Source: Mangrovimicrobium sp033283265 (GTDB lineage: Bacteria > Pseudomonadota > Gammaproteobacteria > Pseudomonadales > Halieaceae). Taken from it: a stretch of 64,000 nucleotides of DNA. Each line of letters begins with the position of its first letter. Within the stretch, counting starts at the first letter, position 1. The position numbers and the translations under genes were made by a program. Below are positions 57,453 through 64,000 of this stretch, piece by piece. The DNA lies in assembly GCA_033283265.1 (NCBI GenBank), contig JAWMQN010000003.1:717150-781149 (forward strand), written 5' to 3'. Under the pieces are notes generated by a model, which was not told the DNA's origin, searched no databases, and saw only the letters and a list, made by a program, of their open reading frames with translations.

Positions 57453-58349
57453 TCAGCTGCGGCTGGCCCGCGCTACCCGCGAGGCGCTCGGGCGGCCGAG
57501 CACGGCGGAGATGTTGCGCCCGGCGGCGATCAGCTTCGCCAGGTCGATGCCGGTCTCGATGCCCAGGCCGTTGAGCATGTAGACCACATCCTCGGTGGCC
57601 ACGTTGCCGGTGGCGCCCTCGGCGTAGGGACAGCCGCCGAGCCCGGCGACGGAGGCATCCACCGTGGCGATGCCGTACTGCAGCGCGACCAGGATGTTGG
57701 CGAGGGCCTGGCCGTAGGTGTCGTGGCAGTGCACCGCGAGTTTTTCGGCCGGGTATTCCGCCAGCAATACGTCCAGCAGCCCGGCCATGCTGCCGGCGGT
57801 GCCGGTGCCGATGGTGTCGCCGAGGGAGACTTCGTAACAGCCCATGTCGAACAGGGCGCGGGTCACCTCCAGTACGGCTTGCGGCTGGATCTCGCCCTCG
57901 TAGGGACAGCCCAGTACGCAGGAGATGTAGCCGCGCACCGGGATGTTCTCGGCCTTGGCGGCTGCCATTACCGGCTCGAAGCGGGCGATGCTCTCGGCGA
58001 TGCTGCAGTTGATGTTTTTCTGTGAGAAGGACTCGGAGGCGGCGCCAAAGATGGCCACTTCATCCGCCTTGACCGAGAGGGCCCGCTCGAAGCCCTTCAG
58101 GTTGGGGGTGAGGGCGGCATAGCGCACGCCGGGGGCGCGCTTCACCTGCTGGAAGACTGCCTCGCTGTCGGCCATTTGCGGCACCCATTTCGGGTTGACG
58201 AAGCTGCCCGCCTCGAGCACCGGGAGGCCGGCGTCAGCCAGTTCATCCAGCAGTCGCAGCTTGGCATCCAGCGGGATGACGCCGGGCTCGTTCTGCAGGC
58301 CGTCGCGGGGGCCGACTTCGACAATGGTGACGCGTTGGGGCAGGGGCAT
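57453..58349 (-). CDS. Hydroxymethylglutaryl-CoA lyase
   Basis: Cleaves 3-hydroxy-3-methylglutaryl-CoA to acetyl-CoA and acetoacetate, the last step of leucine degradation (298 aa). DRE-TIM fold: EVGPRDGLQNE (11-21), the HCHDTYGQALANIL metal site, and the catalytic Cys in GLGGCPYAEGATGN. It lies directly after isovaleryl-CoA dehydrogenase (40-base gap), but the methylcrotonyl-CoA carboxylase and methylglutaconyl-CoA hydratase genes that usually join them are absent here. Confidence 0.96.
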   Translation of the reverse strand: MPLPQRVTIVEVGPRDGLQNEPGVIPLDAKLRLLDELADAGLPVLEAGSFVNPKWVPQMADSEAVFQQVKRAPGVRYAALTPNLKGFERALSVKADEVAIFGAASESFSQKNINCSIAESIARFEPVMAAAKAENIPVRGYISCVLGCPYEGEIQPQAVLEVTRALFDMGCYEVSLGDTIGTGTAGSMAGLLDVLLAEYPAEKLAVHCHDTYGQALANILVALQYGIATVDASVAGLGGCPYAEGATGNVATEDVVYMLNGLGIETGIDLAKLIAAGRNISAVLGRPSASRVARASRS

Positions 58350-58388
58350 GGTGTACTCCGATCTTGCAGCTAAAACAACTGATCCGGT

Positions 58389-59558
58389 TCAGGAGCTGTG
58401 CTTGAACAGCTCGCGGCCAATCAGCATGCGGCGGATTTCCGAGGTGCCGGCGCCGATCTCGTAGAGCTTGGCATCGCGCAGCAGGCGCCCGGCATTGGAC
58501 TCGTTAGTGTAACCGAAGCCGCCCAGGGCCTGAATCGCCTGCAGGGCGCACTGGGTGGCTTTTTCGGCGGTGTAGAGAATGACCGCGGCACAGTCCTGGC
58601 GGGTCTCCTCGCCGCGGTCGCAGGCGGCGGCCACGGCGTAGAGGTAGGCGCGGCAGGCGTTGAGGTCGGCGTACATGTCCGCCAGCTTGCCCTGCATCAG
58701 CTGGAACTCGCCGATGGCCTTGCCGAACTGCTTGCGGTCATGGAGGTAGGGCAGTACCTCGTCGATGCAGGCCTGCATGATGCCCACCGGGCCGGCGGAG
58801 AGCAAGGTGCGCTCGTAGTCCAGCCCGGACATCAGGATGCCGACGCCGTCGCCCTCGTTTTTCAGCAGGTTGGCCGCCGGCACCGCGCAGTCCTCGAAGA
58901 CCAGCTCGCAGGTGTTGGAGCCGCGCATGCCGAGCTTGTCGAGCTTGGGCGAGCGGGAGAAGCCGGGCAGGTCGCGCTCGACGATGAAGGCGGAGATGCC
59001 CCGGGGGCCCGCGGCCGGGTCGGTTTTGGCGTAGACGATGTAGACGTTGGCGTCGGGGCCGTTGGTGATCCACATCTTGGTGCCGTTGAAGATGTAGTGG
59101 TCGCCGTCCCGGCGCGCCTGCAACTGCATGCTGACCACGTCCGAGCCGGCGTTGGCTTCGCTCATGGCCAGCGCGCCGACATGCTCGCCACTGCACAGCT
59201 TTGGCAGGTATTGCTGCTTTTGCGCCTCGCTGCCGTGCTTGCGCAGCTGGTTGAGGCAGAGGTTGGACATGGCGCCATAGGACAGCCCCACCGAGCCCGA
59301 GGCGCGGCTGATCTCCTCCATGACTATCGCGTGGGCGAGATAGCCCATGCCGGTACCACCGTACTCTTCTTCCACGGTGATGCCGAGCAGGCCCATCTCA
59401 CCAAAGGTGCGCCACAAATCGGCCGGAAACTGGTTGTCGCGGTCGATCTGCGCTGCGCGGGGGGTGATTTCCTTCTGGCACATCTGCTGCACCGCACCGC
59501 GCAGCATGTCGATCTCTTCGCCAAGGCCGAAGTTGAGACTGGGGTAGCTGACGGGCAT
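58389..59558 (-). CDS. Isovaleryl-CoA dehydrogenase
   Basis: FAD acyl-CoA dehydrogenase (389 aa) of leucine catabolism. ALAMSEANAGSD and MWITNGPDANV are the FAD/substrate motifs, and Glu249 in GLDYERTLLSAGP sits where isovaleryl-CoA dehydrogenases place the catalytic base, in contrast to the C-terminal Glu of most family members. ATG at 59558 is preferred; a GTG four codons earlier is possible. Neither has a clear Shine-Dalgarno. Confidence 0.93.
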   Translation of the reverse strand: MPVSYPSLNFGLGEEIDMLRGAVQQMCQKEITPRAAQIDRDNQFPADLWRTFGEMGLLGITVEEEYGGTGMGYLAHAIVMEEISRASGSVGLSYGAMSNLCLNQLRKHGSEAQKQQYLPKLCSGEHVGALAMSEANAGSDVVSMQLQARRDGDHYIFNGTKMWITNGPDANVYIVYAKTDPAAGPRGISAFIVERDLPGFSRSPKLDKLGMRGSNTCELVFEDCAVPAANLLKNEGDGVGILMSGLDYERTLLSAGPVGIMQACIDEVLPYLHDRKQFGKAIGEFQLMQGKLADMYADLNACRAYLYAVAAACDRGEETRQDCAAVILYTAEKATQCALQAIQALGGFGYTNESNAGRLLRDAKLYEIGAGTSEIRRMLIGRELFKHSS

Positions 59559-59690
59559 GGCTGGCACCACTTGCTGGGAAGTGGCGGGATTATAGAGCTT
59601 TTTGTAGCGCTGCGCCGCGCGGCCGGCCGAGTTCCTTCTCCCCGAGCCGGCTTGCTATGATGCACCCAACTCACTTTATTGCCGCTCGTT

Positions 59691-60665
59691 ATGCTCAACA
59701 CCGAATTGCTTGCGCTGCTCGCCCCCGGCGAGTTCGTCTCCGGCCAGGCCATTGCCGATAGTCTCGGCGTCAGCCGCACCGCGGTGTGGAAGCAGTTGAG
59801 CAAGCTCGACGAGCTCGGCGTGGAGCTGGAGAGCGTCAAGGGTCGCGGCTATCGCATTCCCGGCGGCCTCGAATTGCTCGATGAGCCGGCGGTGCGCTCA
59901 GCCATGGGCAGTGCCGCGCTGGGCCTGCTGCGGCAGCTGGACCTGCGCGACGAGGTCGAGTCCACCAACGCCGAGGCCATGGCCGCCATCGGCGCCGGCG
60001 GCGGCAGGGGCTACGTGTGCAGTGCGGAGCGCCAGAGCGCCGGCCGCGGTCGCCGCGGGCGGGTCTGGGTGAGCCCCTTTGCGCGCAATCTCTATCTCTC
60101 CGCGGTGTGGGAATACGCCGCGGGCGCCGCGGCCCTTGAGGGGCTGAGCCTCGCCGTGGGGGTGGCGGTGGCGCGGGCGCTGGCCCGCGCGGGGGTCGAA
60201 GGTGTGCAGCTCAAGTGGCCCAACGACATTCTCGTCGACGGGGCCAAGCTCGGCGGCATTCTGCTGGAAATGACCGGCGATGCGGCCGGCCCCTGCCAGG
60301 TCGTCGTCGGCATCGGTCTCAATGTGAATATGCCCGAGCTGGCGGCGGACGCCATCGACCAGCGCTGGACCGATGTGCGCCGTGCGGGTGGCGAAGCCCG
60401 ACGCAGCACCCTGCTCGGCCTGTTGCTGGACGAACTGCTGCCCCTGCTGGCGGACTTCGAGGGCGCCGGCTTCGAGCCCTGGCGCGAGGCCTGGCAGGCG
60501 CTGGATGCATTCGCCGATCAGCCGGTGGTCCTCGCCAGCGGCGAGCAGCGCCTCGCCGGTACTGCCCGGGGCGTGGACGCGCGTGGCGCACTGCTGCTGG
60601 AGACCGCCGGCGGTGGGGTGCAGCCGGTGTTTGGCGGCGAAATCTCCCTCAGGCCGGCATCGTGA
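59691..60665 (+). CDS. birA: Biotin-protein ligase / biotin operon repressor
   Basis: BirA (324 aa) attaches biotin to carboxylase carrier domains and represses biotin genes. N-terminal winged helix (about 5-60: SGQAIADSLGVSRTAVWKQL), catalytic domain with biotin-binding GRGRRGRVWVSP and KWPNDILVDGAKLGGIL, and C-terminal SH3-like domain. The ATG at 59691 is used; the TTG at 59679 is only an upstream extension. Its stop overlaps the coaX GTG. Confidence 0.96.
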   Translation: MLNTELLALLAPGEFVSGQAIADSLGVSRTAVWKQLSKLDELGVELESVKGRGYRIPGGLELLDEPAVRSAMGSAALGLLRQLDLRDEVESTNAEAMAAIGAGGGRGYVCSAERQSAGRGRRGRVWVSPFARNLYLSAVWEYAAGAAALEGLSLAVGVAVARALARAGVEGVQLKWPNDILVDGAKLGGILLEMTGDAAGPCQVVVGIGLNVNMPELAADAIDQRWTDVRRAGGEARRSTLLGLLLDELLPLLADFEGAGFEPWREAWQALDAFADQPVVLASGEQRLAGTARGVDARGALLLETAGGGVQPVFGGEISLRPAS

Positions 60666-61390
60666 GCACCTGCCTGCAGATCGACATCGGCAACAGCAGC
60701 GCCAAGTGGCGTGCCGTCGGCGCCGCGGCGGTAGTGGCGCGGGGCAGCTTCGACCCGCGGGAGGAGGCTGCCCTGGAGAGCATCCCCGTGCAGCCGTCGA
60801 GCATCTGGGTCGCCAGTGTCGGCGGCGCCGAACTGGAGGCGCGGCTCGCCACGGCAGCCTGGCAGCGCTGGCGGCTGCGCCCCTGGTTCGCACGTTCCGC
60901 TGCGCGCACGGGCGATCTGGTCAACAGTTATGCCGAGCCGCAGCGTATGGGTGTCGACCGCTGGCTGGCGATGCTCGGCGCCCGGGCGCGCTGCCAGTCG
61001 CGCCTGTGTGTCGTCGATTCCGGCTCCGCCACCACCATCGACCTGGTCGCCGCCGACGGTCGTCACGAGGGCGGCTATATCATTCCCGGCGCGGGGCTCA
61101 TGGAGCAGTCCCTGCTGCGCGATACCGACCGCGTGCGTTTCGATGAATCCGTGCAGTATGCCCTGGCCGCGGGTCGGTCCACCGCGGAGGCCGTGCGCCA
61201 CGGTATCGCTGTGGCCCAGGCCGGCGCGGTACTGATGGCGCTGGCCACCGCGGGTGAGCCCGCGCCCGCGCTGTTTTTCTGCGGCGGCGGTGGCGGCGCG
61301 CTGCGGGAACTGCTCGGTCGCGGTGGCGAGGAAGTACCCGACCTGGTGTTCGAGGGCCTTGAGGTGATGGCCGGGGATACCTGCATCTAA
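60662..61390 (+). CDS. coaX: Type III pantothenate kinase
   Basis: Phosphorylates pantothenate in the first step of coenzyme A synthesis (242 aa). ASKHA-fold motifs: DIGNSSAKW at the N-terminus, MGVDRWLAMLGA, DSGSATTIDLV, and GGYIIPGAGLM. The GTG at 60662 overlaps the birA stop (GTGA); the longer open frame upstream is a birA shadow. The birA-coaX pair is common in gammaproteobacteria. Confidence 0.96.
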   Translation: MSTCLQIDIGNSSAKWRAVGAAAVVARGSFDPREEAALESIPVQPSSIWVASVGGAELEARLATAAWQRWRLRPWFARSAARTGDLVNSYAEPQRMGVDRWLAMLGARARCQSRLCVVDSGSATTIDLVAADGRHEGGYIIPGAGLMEQSLLRDTDRVRFDESVQYALAAGRSTAEAVRHGIAVAQAGAVLMALATAGEPAPALFFCGGGGGALRELLGRGGEEVPDLVFEGLEVMAGDTCI

Positions 61391-61529
61391 AGGAAGTTTC
61401 CGGACTTTTCGCCAATTTCCCCGGCGCCTGCCGTTGACATGCTGACGTCGCGCTTTAGTCTTCTTCTGGCGGCCAATCACTGCCGAACGGCACTTTGGCC
61501 CGCCCAGGAAAAACAAGGAAGAACGGGAA

Positions 61530-62312
61530 ATGGAATTCTGTCGCCGCCGATTCGGCCTGCTTGCACTCGTTCCGCTCATTCTGGTGTCCGCCCCTGCCGC
61601 GGCTCTCGGCCGGGAGTTGCAGGATGCCGTTGGCGCCAACTGGTTCTACGGCCTCGATCTCCTCGGTACCCTGGCCTTTGGCATTGCCGGCTTTATCCGT
61701 GCCGTCGAGGAAGACTACGACCTGGGTGGGATGTTCATCCTCACCGCACTGCCCGCTGTCGGCGGGGGGACGCTGCGCGATGTGCTGGTCGGCGGAGAGC
61801 GCCTGCCGCCTTTTGTATTTGCCGACCCGGTCTACCTCTACATAGTCCTGGCAATAGTGTTGCTGGGTGCCCCCATCGCCCGGGCCTGGCCCCAGGTCGG
61901 CAAGCCCAATTCATTCTTCTCGGAATTCATGTTTATCAGCGACGCCATCGGCTTGTCCGCCTTCGCGGTTATCGGGGCCACGGTCGCCATTGTCGCGGGC
62001 CTGCACTGGTTCTGGGTGCCCATTCTCGCCGCGATGACCTGCGCCGGTGGTGGCATCCTGCTCGACATCTGCACCGGCAGGCCGCCGCGCGTCCTGCGCG
62101 AAGATCACTACGAGGAGCTGGCGGCGGCGGGCGGCCTTCTCTACCTCGGGCTGGTCAAGCTGTCGGTCTGGTTTAGTGACCGCTTTCCCGAGTTTGGTCT
62201 CGCCTCGCTCATCGTGCTCAGTGTCCTGGTCACACTGCTGACGGTATTCGTGTCGCGGGTGGGGCTGGTGCGCTTTGGTTGGGCGAAGCCCTTCCAGCGC
62301 GCAACCGCCTAG
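61530..62312 (+). CDS. TRIC-type cation channel (UPF0126)
   Basis: Seven-helix membrane protein (260 aa) of the bacterial trimeric intracellular cation channel family. The paired GGGTLRD (about 79-85) and GGGILLD (172-178) motifs mark the two inverted-repeat halves; the second lacks the usual Arg. An additional N-terminal hydrophobic stretch (LLALVPLILVSAPAAALG) looks like a signal peptide, which most family members lack. Ion selectivity unknown. Confidence 0.88.
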   Translation: MEFCRRRFGLLALVPLILVSAPAAALGRELQDAVGANWFYGLDLLGTLAFGIAGFIRAVEEDYDLGGMFILTALPAVGGGTLRDVLVGGERLPPFVFADPVYLYIVLAIVLLGAPIARAWPQVGKPNSFFSEFMFISDAIGLSAFAVIGATVAIVAGLHWFWVPILAAMTCAGGGILLDICTGRPPRVLREDHYEELAAAGGLLYLGLVKLSVWFSDRFPEFGLASLIVLSVLVTLLTVFVSRVGLVRFGWAKPFQRATA

Positions 62313-62388
62313 TGCCGGTGATTGATGGCGCGTGGCCCGAACAGCCACCTGGAGAGGTTGGCTACAGCAATAAAAAACGGAGCAATAT

Positions 62389-62946
62389 ATGAGGGACTTC
62401 GACAATATCAACCTGCTGGAATTCCAGCAGCCGCTCAACTGCTGCAATGTCACGGCGCTGGCCTATGCCTTTTCCGCTTTGGGCAGCCCCACCAGTGTGG
62501 AGGACATCTTTTACGAGGCGCGCCTGCCGATACACTGGGTGGTGGACGCCGGCATGACCCTGCAGGCCACCGCGGATGCGGGATCCAGGTTTGTCGAGAC
62601 AACCGGGAAACCCTTCGAGGTAAAGGCCTTCCATATGGATGCGGGGCGAATTTCCCACCAGGAGTTCCGCGACATCCTCGATGAATCGGTGGCGAACCCC
62701 GACGACATCCACATCATGAACTTCCGGGTGGGAATCGCCCATGGCATCCAGTCCCTGCAGGGCGGCCACTTTTCCCTGCTGGCGGACTACGATCACGCCA
62801 AAGACGAAGTCACCATTGCCGATACCCACCCGAAGAAATACGGGCGTCTCTGGCAGACCAGCAGCGAGGCCCTGTATCACGCCTGTTGCGACGAGGACAG
62901 CAGTGTCGGGCGCGCCCGTGGGTACATTACGGTGCGGCGCGTCTAG
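62389..62946 (+). CDS. Phytochelatin-synthase-like cysteine protease
   Basis: Half-size phytochelatin synthase family protein (185 aa), papain-like. The catalytic set is Gln13/14 (oxyanion), Cys18 or Cys19 in QQPLNCCNVTAL, His127 in GGHFSLLADYD and Asp145 in IADTHPKKYG. Bacterial members lack the C-terminal metal-sensing half of the plant enzyme and usually act as glutathione gamma-Glu-Cys hydrolases. The double Cys leaves the nucleophile ambiguous. No signal peptide. It follows the TRIC gene. Confidence 0.82.
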   Translation: MRDFDNINLLEFQQPLNCCNVTALAYAFSALGSPTSVEDIFYEARLPIHWVVDAGMTLQATADAGSRFVETTGKPFEVKAFHMDAGRISHQEFRDILDESVANPDDIHIMNFRVGIAHGIQSLQGGHFSLLADYDHAKDEVTIADTHPKKYGRLWQTSSEALYHACCDEDSSVGRARGYITVRRV

Positions 62947-62983
62947 GCGGGCGCGCCGATTGCGCATTTGGGCCTGCTGGTTA

Positions 62984-63012
62984 TTGCATCGCCGTAGTCG
63001 ATTGCATAGAAT
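62984..63012 (+). promoter_or_regulatory. Sigma-70 promoter of the tRNA-tuf operon
   Basis: TTGCAT (62984-62989), a 17-base spacer and TAGAAT (63007-63012), followed by a GC-rich discriminator (CGCGGCCC) typical of promoters under stringent control. The first tRNA begins 64 bases after the -10 box. Confidence 0.75.
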
Positions 63013-63076
63013 CGCGGCCCTCGCTTTGCCCCCGCTACCGGACAGTCCGGTGAATCGGGGCGATGCCGGGATAGAG

Positions 63077-63152
63077 GCTGGCGTAGCTCAGTAGGTAGAG
63101 CAGCTGATTTGTAATCAGCCGGTCGGGGGTTCGATTCCTCTCGCCAGCTCCA
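63077..63152 (+). tRNA. tRNA-Thr (anticodon TGT)
   Basis: Acceptor GCTGGCG pairs with CGCCAGC, then T and an encoded CCA. D-arm GTAGCTCAGTAGGTAGAGC, anticodon loop TTTGTAA with anticodon TGT, T-loop GGTTCGATTCC. 76 bases. First tRNA of the thr-tyr-gly-thr-tuf operon, as in E. coli thrU-tyrU-glyT-thrT-tufB. Confidence 0.97.
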
Positions 63153-63163
63153 TATGCCCCGAA

Positions 63164-63223
63164 AGTGGGGTCAGATGCGGCTTGATTCGTAACTGTGAAA
63201 GCCGCATCTGACCCCGCTTTTTT
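63164..63223 (+). repeat. GGGTCAGA-family palindrome with T-run, terminator-like
   Basis: GGGGTCAGATGCGGCTT (63167-63183) and its perfect complement (63199-63215) form a 17-bp stem, extended outward by an A-T, a G-C and a wobble pair, with a 15-base loop. On the plus strand six T follow (63218-63223), so the RNA could act as an intrinsic terminator between the first and second tRNA. Its ends match those of the element before glyA. Confidence 0.8.
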
Positions 63224-63339
63224 GTGCAAGTGGAATGGGTGGGGCGGCCACCCTGCAAAAAACTCTCCAACTTGCCAATTTTGATGCCGATAAGCGGTTG
63301 ACAAGGGTTGAGGGCATCCGGACAATATGCCGCCTTTCC

Positions 63340-63423
63340 GGAGGGGTTCCCGAGTGGCCAAAGGGATCAGACTGTAAATCTGACGCGAGAGCTTCGGTGG
63401 TTCGAATCCACCCCCCTCCACCA
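63340..63423 (+). tRNA. tRNA-Tyr (anticodon GTA)
   Basis: Acceptor GGAGGGG pairs with CCCCTCC, then A and an encoded CCA. 84 bases with the long variable arm of a class II tRNA. Anticodon loop CTGTAAA with GTA; T-loop GGTTCGAATCC. Confidence 0.96.
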
Positions 63424-63573
63424 TGTTTTAACTGAGGCAGTCCGGTTTGGGCGGCCCAGGGCGGTAAAGAGAAGTTGGGATGGCTGGTCTGTCCCGTGGC
63501 TGCAAGAGTAGCCTGAAGGCGGGTTGTGCAAGCAGTGGATGCCGCCTTCGCTGACAATCAGGTTGTGCGAGTC

Positions 63574-63647
<74 letters not shown>

Positions 63648-63664
63648 GGATTGGAAAGGACAAG

Positions 63665-63740
<76 letters not shown>

Positions 63741-63819
63741 TTCCATCTGTATCTGCAAGGTTTGGTTATTCGGGCGGTTACCAGTCGAAGCTGGCGCCAC
63801 TGTTAAGGAGACTGTCGTA

Positions 63820-64000
63820 ATGGGCAAGGCAACATTTGAACGTACTAAGCCGCACGTAAACGTGGGCACTATCGGCCACGTTGACCACGGCAAAACGACA
63901 CTGACCGCGGCCCTGACCCGCGTGTGTGCGGAGACCTGGGGCGGCAGCGCGGTAGCCTTCGACGGCATCGACAACGCACCGGAAGAAAAAGAGCGCGGTA
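63820..64000 (+). CDS. tuf: Translation elongation factor Tu (5' part)
   Basis: N-terminal 60 residues of EF-Tu, the GTPase that brings aminoacyl-tRNA to the ribosome. KPHVNVGTIGHVDHGKTTLT contains the G1 loop GHVDHGKT, and IDNAPEEKERG leads into the switch I region where the window ends. AAGGAG lies nine bases before the ATG. It is co-transcribed with the four tRNAs upstream. Confidence 0.98.
   Translation, partial: MGKATFERTKPHVNVGTIGHVDHGKTTLTAALTRVCAETWGGSAVAFDGIDNAPEEKERG

Overview
The window is high-GC DNA from a gammaproteobacterium. The rib-nusB-thiL-pgpA, xseB-ispA, dxs, ribA and tRNA-tuf blocks, the large TonB receptor and the coenzyme-A-linked catabolic genes suggest a marine Halieaceae/OM60-like lineage. 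That placement is inferred from gene content only.

Region 1 (1-22315): an accessory and metabolic stretch. A cox/xdh-type molybdenum hydroxylase operon (large subunit cut by the window start, then the 2Fe-2S, FAD and CoxG-like genes, all minus strand) is followed by Anbu, a proteasome-like Ntn hydrolase. Next come a TetR regulator and a cytochrome P450 with its ferredoxin. Two paralogous minus-strand gene sets encode circularly permuted ATP-grasp ligases, alpha-E proteins and transglutaminase-like proteases (7686-11194 and 16572-22315). They flank a divergent pair: a secreted hydrolase-like lipoprotein and a TonB-dependent receptor. Anbu plus these ligase/protease sets is the most unusual system in the region: a predicted peptide-ligation and peptide-cleavage machine whose substrate is unknown.

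Region 2 (22316-35690): mostly core genes. glyA lies behind a leader rich in inverted repeats, followed by a membrane TPR protein and the nrdR-ribD-ribE-ribBA-ribH-nusB-thiL-pgpA run. After this come a retropepsin-like protease, a DUF1640 protein, an SDR, ribA, and ispA-xseB on the opposite strand. The RibBA protein has altered catalytic segments in both halves.

Region 3 (35691-49292): a surface-polysaccharide island. Its first 7 kb is clearly AT-rich. It carries a tight five-gene operon: flippase, DRE-TIM aldolase with an extra C-terminal domain, KdsB-like CMP-sugar synthetase, HAD phosphatase, and a GT42/DUF115-like protein. I read this as a possible new route to a CMP-activated ulosonic-type sugar. 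An FkbM methyltransferase, several glycosyltransferases and a second methyltransferase follow.

Region 4 (49313-62946): dxs is joined to the glycan genes and to an SGNH-like protein that has lost its catalytic residues. Then come a GGDEF protein, hslR-yrfG, a DUF465 protein, a metallo-beta-lactamase-fold protein, a sterol-desaturase-type hydroxylase, two leucine-degradation genes, birA-coaX, a TRIC channel and a phytochelatin-synthase-like protease.

Region 5 (62984-64000): the classical tRNA-Thr / tRNA-Tyr / tRNA-Gly / tRNA-Thr / tuf operon with a good sigma-70 promoter. It is interrupted after the first tRNA by a palindromic element that looks like a terminator. No rRNA gene, CRISPR array or intact insertion sequence was seen.
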